DNA of 64,000 nucleotides from Paenibacillaceae bacterium (GTDB taxonomy: Bacteria; Bacillota; Bacilli; Paenibacillales; Paenibacillaceae): assembly GCA_004134985.1 (NCBI GenBank), contig REGQ01000065.1, positions 1 to 64,000 of the forward strand, in the 5' to 3' direction. Below the pieces are notes generated by a model that saw nothing but the letters and a program-made list of their open reading frames with translations, made no database searches and was not told where the DNA came from. Positions within the stretch are counted from its first letter, which is position 1; each line of letters opens with the position of its first letter. Positions 7,980 to 16,978 of this stretch are shown in pieces. A program made the translations under genes and the position numbers.

Positions 7980-9599
7980 TTAGATTTCTTTACTTTGGTT
8001 TTTGAACTCCTTCGGGGAGATTCCTGTGACTTTCTTGAACACCTGATAAAAATAGGCGTATTCCTTATACCCGACCATCTCTCCGACTTCATTAACCTTG
8101 TTCTTCGGATCAAGCAGCAATCGTTTGGCCGCTTCGATGCGGGCGCGAGCGACGAAATCAACGAAGTTCGTCCCCGTTTCCGTACTTAGCAGCCTGCTGA
8201 GGTAGCTTGGACTAATGCCCAAATAATCAGCGACTGCGGTCAGATTGATATTATCAGTAAAATTCGCATTAATATAATCAAGCGCTTTGCGGACGACAAG
8301 GCTGTATTCTTTCTCCCCTCCGCTGATGCCGTTTCTGATCTTCGTAATGAACGCGGTCAAATAATCGGCCGCCTCCTTCAGACTGCCGAGCCGGTACACA
8401 TCCTCCAATGTCTGATCGACACTTTGACCGCTGCCGAACTCATTGCCCGTAACCCGGTAATAATAGCGCAAAGCCGCCAGGCAAACTTCGGATAGCAATC
8501 CTTTGACAACAAGGATATTTCCTTCGCTGTATCGTTTGATCTGCTCCAGCATAGACTCCATATGGGTGATGATATCTGTCTTCGTCCCGTGCTTGAGTGT
8601 TTCGTTAAATTTCTCCAGATCTTCGATAATTGAAAATTTATTTTTCTCTTTGCCCGTTTCTGCGCTGTCGGCAAGCAGCACTGCGTCGCTCGCGCCGAAG
8701 AAACGGCTTTCCATAAGCAGGCTGGCTTCCTGATAAGCTTCTCCAGCCTCATACAGCGATTTGCGGACTGCACTGACGGCGACTGTACAAACTGCATGGA
8801 GCGGGTTTTTCGTTTGACTGATCAATTCCCGCGAGAAGCTCTGCAGCTTCATCCTAAGCTCGCGCAAGCTGAGCGGTTTATCAAACAGACAAATAAAAAT
8901 AAAATGATCTTTTCGATACGCTTCGATCAAATTGAATTCTCGTTTAGCCGCTTCCTGCACTGCCACATCAATCAGCAGATCGGAGAAACGGGCACTGTGG
9001 CCTGCAGCCGGCTTGGCCCGGACGATCACGACCGCACACTGGGCGTATTGCAATCCAAGACGCGCCGCGGTTTCAGCAACTTTCTGCTCGTCGCCCGCTC
9101 CCCCTTCGATCAAGTCCGTTGCGAACTTGCTTCGCAGGGAAGTCAGAGAGTGCTGATGCTGCTCCGAGAGTGTCGCGAATGCCGCTTCAATCGCAGCAAG
9201 CTCATACTTGTCTTCTGCTTGCTGGTTTAGCTCCTCCACCGCCGAGCGAATCGTATTCTGCAGTTCATCGTTCTTCACCGGCTTGACGATGAAGTCGAAT
9301 ACGCCTAATCGAACCGCCCGCTGCGCATAGGCAAAATCCTGATAGCCAGTAATCAATATCGTCTTTGAGGTCGGCAAGTAAGCATGCATCCACTCTGCCA
9401 GATCAAGACCGCTTAACCCGGGCATCTTGATATCCGTAATTAAAATATCCGGACGCGTATCTGCAATGACTTGTTTTCCCTCAATTCCATCTTCTGCTTC
9501 CCCGACGATTTCGCAGCCGACTGCATGCCAGTCAACTGTTTGCACAATTGCTCTGCGAATCAGCGGTTTGTCATCAATGACAACCACTCGTCTAATCAT
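7980..9599 (-). CDS. AraC-type response regulator (YesN-like), no adjacent kinase
   Basis: 539-aa cytoplasmic transcription factor. A receiver domain occupies residues 1-120 (VVVIDDKPLIRR; phospho-acceptor Asp in ILITDIKMPGLSG; Lys in FIVKPVKND). The middle is a long linker typical of YesN proteins, and the last 100 residues are two AraC helix-turn-helix motifs (INLTAVADYLGISPSYLSRL and VNEVGEMVGYKEYAYFYQVF). ATG 9599 has AAGGGGG 6 nt upstream; an upstream ATG at 9626 lacks a site. It should activate the GH105 and heparinase genes that follow it. No histidine kinase is beside it: upstream are only repeats. Confidence 0.9.
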   Translation of the reverse strand: MIRRVVVIDDKPLIRRAIVQTVDWHAVGCEIVGEAEDGIEGKQVIADTRPDILITDIKMPGLSGLDLAEWMHAYLPTSKTILITGYQDFAYAQRAVRLGVFDFIVKPVKNDELQNTIRSAVEELNQQAEDKYELAAIEAAFATLSEQHQHSLTSLRSKFATDLIEGGAGDEQKVAETAARLGLQYAQCAVVIVRAKPAAGHSARFSDLLIDVAVQEAAKREFNLIEAYRKDHFIFICLFDKPLSLRELRMKLQSFSRELISQTKNPLHAVCTVAVSAVRKSLYEAGEAYQEASLLMESRFFGASDAVLLADSAETGKEKNKFSIIEDLEKFNETLKHGTKTDIITHMESMLEQIKRYSEGNILVVKGLLSEVCLAALRYYYRVTGNEFGSGQSVDQTLEDVYRLGSLKEAADYLTAFITKIRNGISGGEKEYSLVVRKALDYINANFTDNINLTAVADYLGISPSYLSRLLSTETGTNFVDFVARARIEAAKRLLLDPKNKVNEVGEMVGYKEYAYFYQVFKKVTGISPKEFKNQSKEI

Positions 9600-9784
9600 G
9601 GCTATCCCCCTTGTCCGCTCGCTCATGATGCCTAACCAATATTCTGCGTTAAACCGTGTATTTCTGTTTAATTATAACCGAAAGAACAGCGCTTGTGACA
9701 AGCGTAAGCGGCTTTGCCCGATCTCTGAACCGGCAAGAGCCGCGTCAACAGCCCGACGGCCCAACGGACCGGACGGCAATACCG

Positions 9785-9975
9785 CGGCGGCGCAGCCTTC
9801 GGCGCGGCGGGCGCAGCCTTCGGCGCGGCGGGCGCAGCCTTCGGCGCGGCGGGCGCAGCCTTCGGCGCGGCGGGCGCGGCGCGGCGGGCGCAGCCTTCGG
9901 CGCGGCGGGCGCAGCCTTCGGCGCGGCGGGCGCAGCCTTCGGCGCGGCGGGCGCAGCCTTCGGCGCGGCGGGCGC
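9785..9975. repeat. 21-bp GC-rich minisatellite, 8 copies
   Basis: Units beginning GCAGCCTTCGGCGCGGC start at 9792, 9813, 9834, 9855, 9890, 9911, 9932 and 9953. Spacing is exactly 21 bp except 9855-9890, where a 14-bp partial unit is inserted. Because 21 is divisible by three, all six frames stay open, giving false repetitive ORFs. It lies about 190 bp upstream of the YesN-like regulator gene. Confidence 0.95.
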
Positions 9976-9990
9976 TCAGTTCCTTGTTGA

Positions 9991-10170
9991 GCGGACACAC
10001 GTTCCGCTATTTGCCCGAAAAACCCCTAAACCCAACTTTCGCGGCCACACGTTCCGCTATTGCCTCGGAAACCCGCCTAAAACCATGCTTTTCACACAAA
10101 TAACGGATCTGGTGGCCGCCAAATCGTCATTTTGCACATTTTTAGCGAAATAGCGGAACCTCTGTCCTCC
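9991..10170. repeat. Four-module composite of the dispersed GGAACGT repeat
   Basis: Modules at 9991-10014 and 10041-10063 point left (ACACGTTCCGCTAT), and those at 10095-10120 (AATAACGGATCTGGTGG) and 10147-10170 (AATAGCGGAACCTCTG) point right. They are spaced about 50 bp apart. The same left-left-right-right order occurs at 26674-26856. It lies between the 21-bp minisatellite and the malic enzyme gene. Confidence 0.85.
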
Positions 10171-10373
10171 AAATTAGTCAACAGGACTGCTGTCCATCTA
10201 TCCGTAACAAACCATTGCAGCAATTCGTGCCAACAGACCACTGTTCCGCGTAAGAAATACACTTTCCTTCCTAGCAAAATAAAAAGCCAGTTTATGTACG
10301 CAATCTTTGGGAATAATACGCTTCAGTGGAAAGTTGAGCGCATACCAATCTGTCTGACAAAGGAGTGAATCTT

Positions 10374-11792
10374 ATGACAATACCGGCCTCGGCAAGCACA
10401 AATATCGTATTGCGGCTGGAGATCGGCAGGGAAGCATCCGCTTTTGGTCGCATCGCCACCGCGATCGGAGAAGCAGGCGGGGACATTGTCGCCGTTGACG
10501 TCAGCGGTTCCGGCAAAACCACCTCAATTCGTGATCTGACGATCAGCATCACCAAAACAGATCAGCAGCAGCTCATTGTGGATGCGATCAATAAACTTCA
10601 AAACGTGCAAATTCTTCAAGTGTCCGATCAGACCTTTCTGATGCATCTGGGCGGAAAAATTGAGGTCACGTCCAAAATGACAATCAAGACGCGGGATGAT
10701 TTATCTCGCGTTTACACGCCTGGGGTGGCAAACATATGCATGGCTATCAAAAATGATCCGAGCCGCGCCCACACACTCACAATCAAACGCAATATGATTG
10801 CCGTCGTTTCCGATGGAACCGCCGTTCTAGGGCTGGGAAACATCGGACCGCTGGCGGCAATGCCAGTTATGGAGGGCAAAGCGATGCTGTTCAAGCAGTT
10901 GGCCGGGGTCGATGCGTTCCCAATTTGTCTGAATACGCAGGATACTGAAGAAATTGTTGCCACAATCAAACGCATTGCACCGGCTTTTGGCGGCATTAAT
11001 CTGGAAGATATTTCTTCGCCGCGCTGTTTCGAGATTGAACGGCGGCTTATAGAAGAGCTGGATATTCCGGTTTTTCACGATGATCAGCATGGCACGGCCG
11101 TCGTCATGCTCGCCGGCATTCTGAATGCGATTAAGTTAACGGGCAAACGGCTGCAGGACAGCAAAATTGTCTTGTGCGGCATTGGAGCAGCCGGCATTGC
11201 CTGTACCAAAATATTGCTGGCGGCAGGGGCAACCCGAATTATCGGAGTGGATCGTGAAGGGGCGCTGGTGCGCGGACGTAGCTATGCGCATGATGCCTGG
11301 AATTGGTATGCGGAACATACAAATCCGGAACTGATGGAAGGACGGCTGTCTGAAGTTATTGAAGGCGCCGATATCTTCATCGGTGTTTCTGCGCCCGGCG
11401 TACTGCAGGCGGCGGATCTGCGCCGCATGGCTGCCGATCCGATCGTATTCGCAATGGCGAATCCGACACCGGAAATCACACCGGAGGAAGCCGAAGGGTT
11501 GGTGCGTGTCATGGCGACCGGACGCTCAGATTACCCGAACCAGATCAACAACGTGTTGTGCTTTCCAGGCTTGTTCCGCGGTGTGCTGGACTGTCGCGCA
11601 TCGAGAATTACCGAAGCAATGAAGCTCGCCGCAGCCCAGGCGATTGCTTCTGCCGTTGCTGACGACGAGCTTAATGAGCATTATGTCATCCCAAGCGTCT
11701 TTAACCCGCAGGTCGCCGACAGAGTTCGGGATGCCGTCATTCAGGCTGCCTACGCATCCGGCGTTGCCCGCCGCCGGGACCGCAGCTTGTAG
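10374..11792 (+). CDS. NAD-dependent malic enzyme with N-terminal ACT domain
   Basis: Oxidative decarboxylation of malate to pyruvate. The 472-aa protein begins with an ACT regulatory domain (residues 1-80), which is unusual among malic enzymes but common in one Firmicutes subgroup and suggests control by a small ligand. The catalytic part shows VYTPGVANICM, DGTAVLGLGNIGP, INLEDISSPRCFEIE (metal ligands), FHDDQHGTAVV, the Rossmann GIGAAGIACTKIL and NNVLCFPGLFRG. ATG 10374 is chosen since AGGAG is 8 nt upstream; GTG 10365 overlaps that site. It is monocistronic. The 3' end runs directly into a 50-bp minisatellite whose unit resembles the last codons. Confidence 0.93.
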   Translation: MTIPASASTNIVLRLEIGREASAFGRIATAIGEAGGDIVAVDVSGSGKTTSIRDLTISITKTDQQQLIVDAINKLQNVQILQVSDQTFLMHLGGKIEVTSKMTIKTRDDLSRVYTPGVANICMAIKNDPSRAHTLTIKRNMIAVVSDGTAVLGLGNIGPLAAMPVMEGKAMLFKQLAGVDAFPICLNTQDTEEIVATIKRIAPAFGGINLEDISSPRCFEIERRLIEELDIPVFHDDQHGTAVVMLAGILNAIKLTGKRLQDSKIVLCGIGAAGIACTKILLAAGATRIIGVDREGALVRGRSYAHDAWNWYAEHTNPELMEGRLSEVIEGADIFIGVSAPGVLQAADLRRMAADPIVFAMANPTPEITPEEAEGLVRVMATGRSDYPNQINNVLCFPGLFRGVLDCRASRITEAMKLAAAQAIASAVADDELNEHYVIPSVFNPQVADRVRDAVIQAAYASGVARRRDRSL

Positions 11793-11804
11793 CAAGCTGG
11801 GCCT

Positions 11805-12236
11805 GCGGCATGGCTACGACTGCAGCTTGCCGCGACTCGCTGCCTTGCTTTCCCTGCGGCATGGCTACGACTGCAGCTTGCCGCGACTCGCTGCCTGCCG
11901 TCCCTGCGGCATGGCTACTAATGCAGCTTGCCGCGACTTGCTGCCTGCCGTCCCTGCGGACTGGCTACGCCTGCAGCTTGTCGCGACTCGCTGCCTTGCT
12001 TACCCTGCGGCCTGGCTACGCTGCAGCTTGCCGCGACTCGCTGCCTTGCTTTCCCTGCGGCCTGGCTACGCCTGCTGCTTGCCGCGACTCGCTGCCTGCC
12101 GTCCCTGCGGCATGGCTACGACTGCAGCTTGCCGCGACTCGCTGCCTGCCGTCCCTGCGGTCTACCTACGCCTGCAGCTTGTCGCGACTCGCAACCTGCC
12201 AACCCTGCAGCCCTGCTACGCCAGCGGCCTGGCTAC
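11805..12236. repeat. 50-bp minisatellite between convergent genes, 8 full copies
   Basis: Units begin GCGGCATGGCTACG or close variants at 11805, 11856, 11906, 11956, 12007, 12057, 12107 and 12157, with a partial unit at 12207-12236. Unit length is 50 or 51 bp with scattered substitutions. The array fills the whole space between the malic enzyme stop and the convergent dehydrogenase; the dehydrogenase stop codon (CTA at 12233-12235 on the plus strand) lies in a GCCTGGCTAC piece of the repeat. Confidence 0.95.
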
Positions 12237-13204
12237 CTCAGCTCCTTAACCACATGACGCGGCTGCTCTCCGGTCAAGCCTCTGACTAGTTCCTGCGCAG
12301 CCAGCATCGCCATATTGTAGCGTGTTTCTGCTGTAGCGGAGCCAATATGGGGCAGCGCTACCACGTTGGGCATTTGCAAGAGCGGATTGTCAGAAGCGAC
12401 AGGCTCCTGCTCGTACACATCCAGCCCTGCCCCATAAATTTGGCCTGTCTGGAGCGCACGAATCAACGCCTGCTCGTCCACAGTCTGGCCGCGGGATGCA
12501 TTGATGAATATCGCTGTTTTCTTCATTAAAGCCAGCTCTGCCTCTCCGATAAAACCGACTGTCTCTTTCGTAAGCGGTGTCATCAATACGACAAAGTCCG
12601 CTTCCCCGAGCAATTGCTCCAACGAGCAATAGGTCGCTTCGAACTGCTGCTCGGCATCCGGCTTCCGGGAGCGATTGTAATACAGAATATCCATTCCGAA
12701 GCCGAACTTGCCGCGGCGGGCAATCGCTTCGCCAATTCTGCCCATTCCAATGATGCCCAGCTTTTTATGATGGACATCCAGACCGAATAATTCGCCGTCA
12801 TTCCCTTTTTTCCATTTGCCGTCTCTTACCAGATGATCCAGTTCGGCAATGCGCCGTGCTGAAGCGAGAATCAAGCCGAACACAAGATCAGCAACCGTCT
12901 CATCCAGCACTTCGGGCGTGTGTGTGCCAATAATGTTTCGCTGCTTCATCGCTGTCAAATCAAAGTTATTGTAGCCGACTGAAATGTTGCTCACTACCCG
13001 CAATTGCGGTGCTTGCTCCAGCAGCTCGGCATTAATCTCAAGACCGGATTGCAGCAGTCCATCCGCTTCCGCGGCTTCTTTCAGCAGCAGCTCACGGGGA
13101 ATCTTCTCCTGTGAATCCCACTTTCGATATTCACAATGCTGTGCAATATAGTTTTCTACATCCTCAGGAATGCGAGTTGCAATAAAAACGCGAGGCTTGC
13201 TCAT
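12233..13204 (-). CDS. D-2-hydroxyacid dehydrogenase (glyoxylate/D-glycerate type)
   Basis: 323-aa NAD(P)-dependent cytoplasmic enzyme that reduces 2-keto acids such as glyoxylate or hydroxypyruvate. It shows the N-terminal NISVGYNNFDL stretch, the Rossmann LGIIGMGRIGEAIARR near residue 150, the catalytic Arg in INASRGQTVDEQAL, Glu in LDVYEQEPV and His in ALPHIGSATAET. Closest in pattern to GyaR/YvcT-like enzymes rather than SerA, since no C-terminal ACT domain follows. Monocistronic. The stop codon lies inside the edge of the minisatellite. Substrate is not fixed by sequence. Confidence 0.9.
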   Translation of the reverse strand: MSKPRVFIATRIPEDVENYIAQHCEYRKWDSQEKIPRELLLKEAAEADGLLQSGLEINAELLEQAPQLRVVSNISVGYNNFDLTAMKQRNIIGTHTPEVLDETVADLVFGLILASARRIAELDHLVRDGKWKKGNDGELFGLDVHHKKLGIIGMGRIGEAIARRGKFGFGMDILYYNRSRKPDAEQQFEATYCSLEQLLGEADFVVLMTPLTKETVGFIGEAELALMKKTAIFINASRGQTVDEQALIRALQTGQIYGAGLDVYEQEPVASDNPLLQMPNVVALPHIGSATAETRYNMAMLAAQELVRGLTGEQPRHVVKELR

Positions 13205-13309
13205 AGATAGTCTCCGTCCTCTCCACTATTCTATTTTTCTACTTTTTTAGTATAGCACAACAGTAAGCGGTTTCGGGTTTCACATTAGGCAGTGTAAATC
13301 GTGCTTTAT

Positions 13310-13360
13310 TCATAATATAAAACGGCGGGGATGCTCGCTTAAATGCGAAATCCCCGCCGT
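13310..13360 (-). terminator. Rho-independent terminator after amidase gene
   Basis: ACGGCGGGGAT (13322-13332) pairs with ATCCCCGCCGT (13350-13360), an 11-bp perfect stem. On the minus strand it is followed by TTTTATATT. It lies about 75 nt past the amidase stop. Confidence 0.85.
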
Positions 13361-13433
13361 CTGGCTGGCTGCTACAGCATGCGCACTCAAAAGCTGCGTC
13401 GCCTGTGCTGTACCCTTTATTGCAATGCTATAG

Positions 13434-14585
13434 TTATGAAGCTCTGTTTTTGAAATAGTCTGCCAATCCTGAGGCAATAGCCGCGGCGGCTTTCTTCTGA
13501 TAGTCGGCGTTGCGGACAATGCCTTCATCTTTAGGATTGGATAGAAATCCAAGTTCAAGCAATACGGCGGGACGGTTGTTTTCACGCAGGACGTGGAAAT
13601 CCCCGTAAGCAATCCCGTTGCTCTTCAAGCCAATGCCGCCTCCGAGCCGTGTTTCAATACTTCTAGCAAGACGCTCGTCCTTTTTGGGAGAATAGAAATA
13701 AGTCAGCGTCCCTGATGTCTTCTTCGGCGACGAATTATAATGAATGCTGACGAAGGCATCCGCAGCTGCTTCATGGCTAATCGCCACACGGCTTGCCAGG
13801 GATGGTTTCGTATCATCAGTTCTTGTCATTCTCACTACTGCACCGCGCGCGCGCAAATAATCGGCCAAATAATTCGCTGTGCTCAAGTTTATCTTTTTTT
13901 CGAGCGTTTCATAAGCCGTTCCGACTTTACCTGGGTCATTGCCCCCATGTCCTGGATCAATTACAATTACTTTTCCCTTCAGATCACCTGAGGAAGATGA
14001 ATTGCCAACGCTTCCACCAAATTGGATATAAGTGCCGGATACCCAGCCCTTTGACCCCTTTGACGTTTTCACGTGATGCCAGCCATCCTTGGTTTCGGTA
14101 ACCGAAACTTCGGCGCCTTTGTACAATACGCCGCGGACTGCATGATCAACGCTTGGGCCTTCCCTCATCCGGAGCGCATCCACGCTCACCACAGCAAGCT
14201 TATTAGTGCTTTTGCCTACCGAGGCTGTCTGCACCGTGCTTGTTTTACCGGTATTCGTTGAGGTTGTGTTTGACACCGTCTTTACGTTTGCTTCACTGCC
14301 TGTTACTTTTTTAAGGTAATAACCTGCCACCCAGCCGGAAATGCCATCCGCCTGGATTTTCAGCCAGCCGTGGGCTTCATCAGTAACCGAAACGATTTGC
14401 CCGTTTTTGACTGAACCTTTAACACTACCATTGCTAGACGCTTCACTACGTACATTAAGAGAGTCGGCATACACCTTGGCATGGTAAACTTTGCTACTCC
14501 GGGCTTCTGCAACTTCAGTATTCAAGCCTGCGATACTGACAAACAGCATCCAAATCAACCCGGTAGCAATAATTCTTCGGATCAT
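13434..14585 (-). CDS. N-acetylmuramoyl-L-alanine amidase with two SH3 domains
   Basis: 383-aa secreted cell-wall hydrolase that cuts the amide between muramic acid and the peptide stem. A signal peptide covers about residues 1-28 (IRRIIATGLIWMLFVSIAGL). Two bacterial SH3 domains follow at about 36-95 (SLNVRSEASSNGSV) and 135-190 (ALRMREGPSVDHAV), then an Amidase_3 domain over about 205-380. Zinc ligands are His in VIDPGHGGNDPG, Glu in YETLEKKINL and His in FVSIHYNSS; the catalytic Glu is in VLLELGFLSN. The ATG at 14585 follows GAGGTGG. The low-complexity Ser/Thr/Asn linkers (about 100-125 and 190-200) are typical of wall proteins. Confidence 0.93.
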   Translation of the reverse strand: MIRRIIATGLIWMLFVSIAGLNTEVAEARSSKVYHAKVYADSLNVRSEASSNGSVKGSVKNGQIVSVTDEAHGWLKIQADGISGWVAGYYLKKVTGSEANVKTVSNTTSTNTGKTSTVQTASVGKSTNKLAVVSVDALRMREGPSVDHAVRGVLYKGAEVSVTETKDGWHHVKTSKGSKGWVSGTYIQFGGSVGNSSSSGDLKGKVIVIDPGHGGNDPGKVGTAYETLEKKINLSTANYLADYLRARGAVVRMTRTDDTKPSLASRVAISHEAAADAFVSIHYNSSPKKTSGTLTYFYSPKKDERLARSIETRLGGGIGLKSNGIAYGDFHVLRENNRPAVLLELGFLSNPKDEGIVRNADYQKKAAAAIASGLADYFKNRAS

Positions 14586-15099
14586 TATCCACCTCGCTGA
14601 CAATAGAATTAGTTATCCATTATATCAGTTTGGTGTACAAATGAATAGAATCAATAGTATGATTTTATCGTTCATTTAAGAGGGCTTTTCTCCTGTTTTT
14701 ACTTGTCACGCTAAAAAGCAGTACAGTCACCCGCTTCGTTGCACAATTCTATGAAGAAACATCATATGTAACTTACAGGACACGCGTTCCCTAATTTATT
14801 CGCAAATCTGCAAAAGAAATTCCATTTCGCACGAATAAGGGAACGGATGTCCGTCAAAGCTTCCATTCCCCTTATTGTGAGCAGAGAAAAGGAAGGTCTG
14901 TTAAGTTTACAACCTTATAGACGCTGGATCGATCTTGTAAATTGGAGATAAAGCATCCGGCAACACAGGAAGGAGGGCACAAACGGCTTTGCATCCTTTT
15001 GGATAGAAAACAGACCGTTCTACGGAGAATGACAGCTCAGCTAGGAATGTGAAAAGTTTCGGAAGAGAGAGATTGAAGCATTGGTGAAGCGATGCGGAA
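14586..15099. other. Intergenic stretch without a convincing gene
   Basis: 514 bp between the amidase and GNAT genes, both on the minus strand. It contains one pair of degenerate GGAACGT-type modules at 14776-14858. The remaining bases show no ORF with a ribosome-binding site; an 81-codon minus frame at 14907-15152 overlaps the GNAT gene out of frame and was not accepted. Confidence 0.5.
14776..14858. repeat. Inverted pair of degenerate GGAACGT modules
   Basis: 14778-14806 reads GGACACGCGTTCCCTAATTT and on; 14828-14856 reads CACGAATAAGGGAACGGATG followed by TCCGTC. The two face each other about 50 bp apart with GGGAA replacing the usual CGGAA. They could pair into a long hairpin. Confidence 0.6.
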
Positions 15100-15648
15100 T
15101 TACAGCCTTCCGTTGTTGTTAAACGTTTGGATCGGGCCATCCCACTCCTCATTGTTCACATTGACTTCTTTATATCCGCCGCTCGTATATTCGCCAACAA
15201 CTTTCCGCCAAAAATGCTGGGCGTTGACATTTTCACGTTCCTGTCTGATTTCCCAATGACCGGGGAACATTTCGAAAATTTCATTCGCAATGACTTTGCC
15301 AAACTTTCTTCTCCGCCACTTGCGCATAATGAAAAACTCCGCCAGGCTGCGCGTTGTTGGCGTTCTTGGCACAATCAGGCTGAAGTTGTTAATAAAAGCG
15401 AATCCGGCAAGCAGGTCATTGATTTGCACCAAAATCGCATGCCGTCCTTCTTCGTTCTGACCATGCTCTGTCCAGTAATGATCCAAATATTTATAATCAT
15501 AAATTCCGTGTCTGTCTGGATCTTTGCCATTGAACTCGCTCGTATCGTAACGGTACAGCTGCATGAGATTGCGAATGACAGGCTTATCTGACACCGTGCC
15601 TTCCAATAACTTGATTTGGTTGCCATCGTGATTTATTGATCTCAACAT
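15100..15648 (-). CDS. GNAT family N-acetyltransferase
   Basis: 182-aa cytoplasmic protein of the Gcn5-related acetyltransferase superfamily. N-terminal part IRNLMQLYRYDTSEFNG is the usual acceptor-side helix; the acetyl-CoA-binding segment is SLAEFFIMRKWRRRKFGKVI, followed by the NVNAQHFWRKVVGEYT strand-helix. The substrate is not predictable. The start at 15648 has GGAGGGATTAAT before the ATG. It is transcribed alone; the next minus-strand gene upstream ends or starts 67 nt away (PAP2). Confidence 0.85.
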   Translation of the reverse strand: MLRSINHDGNQIKLLEGTVSDKPVIRNLMQLYRYDTSEFNGKDPDRHGIYDYKYLDHYWTEHGQNEEGRHAILVQINDLLAGFAFINNFSLIVPRTPTTRSLAEFFIMRKWRRRKFGKVIANEIFEMFPGHWEIRQERENVNAQHFWRKVVGEYTSGGYKEVNVNNEEWDGPIQTFNNNGRL

Positions 15649-15714
15649 ATTAATCCCTCCTCGAAAAAGCCCTTCCCTTAAGTATACCTGTTAAGCGGAA
15701 TTTTGGAAATTATT

Positions 15715-16392
15715 TTAATTTTTCTGCTTGTATTTTTTTGTAAACAACCGTAGGCAAATGAGAAGCCATATGCCGCCAGCTGCGTATCCGCCAACGATAT
15801 CACTTGTAAAATGAACACCCAGATAAACCCGGCTCACCCCGATCATCACGATAAGCAGCAGCGTCACCGCTATCACAATCCCGTTCACGTACGGCCGCCT
15901 GCCCGTATTATGCCAAATTAACCAGCCTAGCATGCCATAGAAACAAATCGACACCATTGCATGCCCGCTGGGGAAGCTGTAGCCTGCTGCAGACACAAGA
16001 TGTTCCACTTCCGGACGCGCTCGCTTAAACAGTGTTTTCAGCACCGTGTTAAGCAGCCACGCGCCGGGAAGAGCAGCTGCAAGCATAGCAATCTGGACAC
16101 GCGACTTTGGCAAACGGGCGAGCAGCAGAACTGCCACCACGAAGAGCACCGCTTCTATTTTGGCAGAGCCCGCCTCCGTAACGAATACCATCAGCGGCAG
16201 CGCCGCCATCCCAAAAGCTTGGCGAACAGTCTCCCCCACCCAGCCGTCAATCTGCATTCTCACCTCGCTCCAATAATCTACCGCCATCCCCGCAAATAAG
16301 ATAAGAAGCACAATGATCGTCCAAGTGAATTTGCGACTGCTTCTTCCTTCGTTAGCGTTCTGACTGTTCCGTATCGCTTTTATTTGCTGCAT
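15715..16392 (-). CDS. PAP2 superfamily membrane phosphatase
   Basis: 225-aa integral membrane protein with about six hydrophobic segments (from IIVLLILFAGMAVDYW to IWLLICLRLF). The three acid-phosphatase signatures are present: KTLFKRARP (about residue 120), YSFPSGHAMVS (about 140) and SRVYLGVHFTSDIVGG (about 190), giving the Lys-Arg, His and Arg-His catalytic set. Such enzymes dephosphorylate undecaprenyl pyrophosphate or phosphatidic-type lipids at the outer face of the membrane. The interrupted small gene upstream on the same strand is 26 nt away and may share its transcript. Confidence 0.92.
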   Translation of the reverse strand: MQQIKAIRNSQNANEGRSSRKFTWTIIVLLILFAGMAVDYWSEVRMQIDGWVGETVRQAFGMAALPLMVFVTEAGSAKIEAVLFVVAVLLLARLPKSRVQIAMLAAALPGAWLLNTVLKTLFKRARPEVEHLVSAAGYSFPSGHAMVSICFYGMLGWLIWHNTGRRPYVNGIVIAVTLLLIVMIGVSRVYLGVHFTSDIVGGYAAGGIWLLICLRLFTKKYKQKN

Positions 16393-16418
16393 AGTACCCC
16401 TTACCCGCTTTTTTATTG

Positions 16419-16856
16419 TTAATCCGCAGTCAATGTCTCCACCTTGTCCGCAACCGGATCATTCTGATAAATGGCAGCCTGCCATGCCATTACCGCATAA
16501 TACAAGCTTGCCGCCATCCCAAAAGCGCATATTAATCCCGTCTGGCGCTTCGTCCTGTATTCGCGTGACAACTTCACTGGCCGCTGTCGGTTTATATCGT
16601 ATACTACCGTATCGTTGCCATCAATTTCAAGCGCAAGGAACCGCTGTGTTGGGTCAAGCAGCATCAAGTCCGTCTCCATTATCTGCTCAAGAACAGCAAC
16701 TTCTGTAACCTGCTGGAGCCCGGTATCCTATCACATGACAGCAACCTGTATATCATCTTTCCCTTTCTGCGGGACTGCAAACCAGACGCACTGCCCGGCA
16801 CGCTCATAAGCAATGATTAATAAATCACCGTTTCCCTCCCGCTCGCTTGATATCAT
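16419..16856 (-). pseudogene. Small gene interrupted by two in-frame stops
   Basis: An 86-codon ORF (16419-16679) starting METDLMLLDPTQRFLALEID ends with a hydrophobic stretch (TGLICAFGMAASLYYAVMAW) and looks coding. Its frame stays open and protein-like upstream of the ATG (DTGLQQVTEVAVLEQI) to adjacent TAG and TGA codons at 16728-16733. Beyond these, the same frame continues as a 41-codon ORF (16731-16856: GDLLIIAYERAGQCVWFAVP). The simplest reading is one ancestral gene broken by the stop pair. The alternative is a shorter real gene starting at ATG 16664, which has GGAG 9 nt upstream. No function is recognised. Confidence 0.45.
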
Positions 16857-16978
16857 AAAAATAGTCCATTATGCCAGAAAAACGTGCAGGACCCGCAACC
16901 TTTGCTTTCCTTTTTGCGTCAAGAACGACAAGAATATATTTCCAATTGAAACACAGAACAATAAAGGAGTAGATATCG

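Noticed and set aside
9427-10153. Several long overlapping ORFs on both strands rich in Ala, Arg and Gly
   Set aside because: They only read through the 21-bp GC-rich minisatellite, which is open in all frames.
11644-12289. Repetitive Cys/Leu-rich ORFs in three plus frames
   Set aside because: They are products of the 50-bp minisatellite and lack ribosome-binding sites.
14907-15152. 81-codon minus-strand ORF
   Set aside because: Overlaps the end of the GNAT gene in another frame, and neither its start signal nor its protein is convincing.
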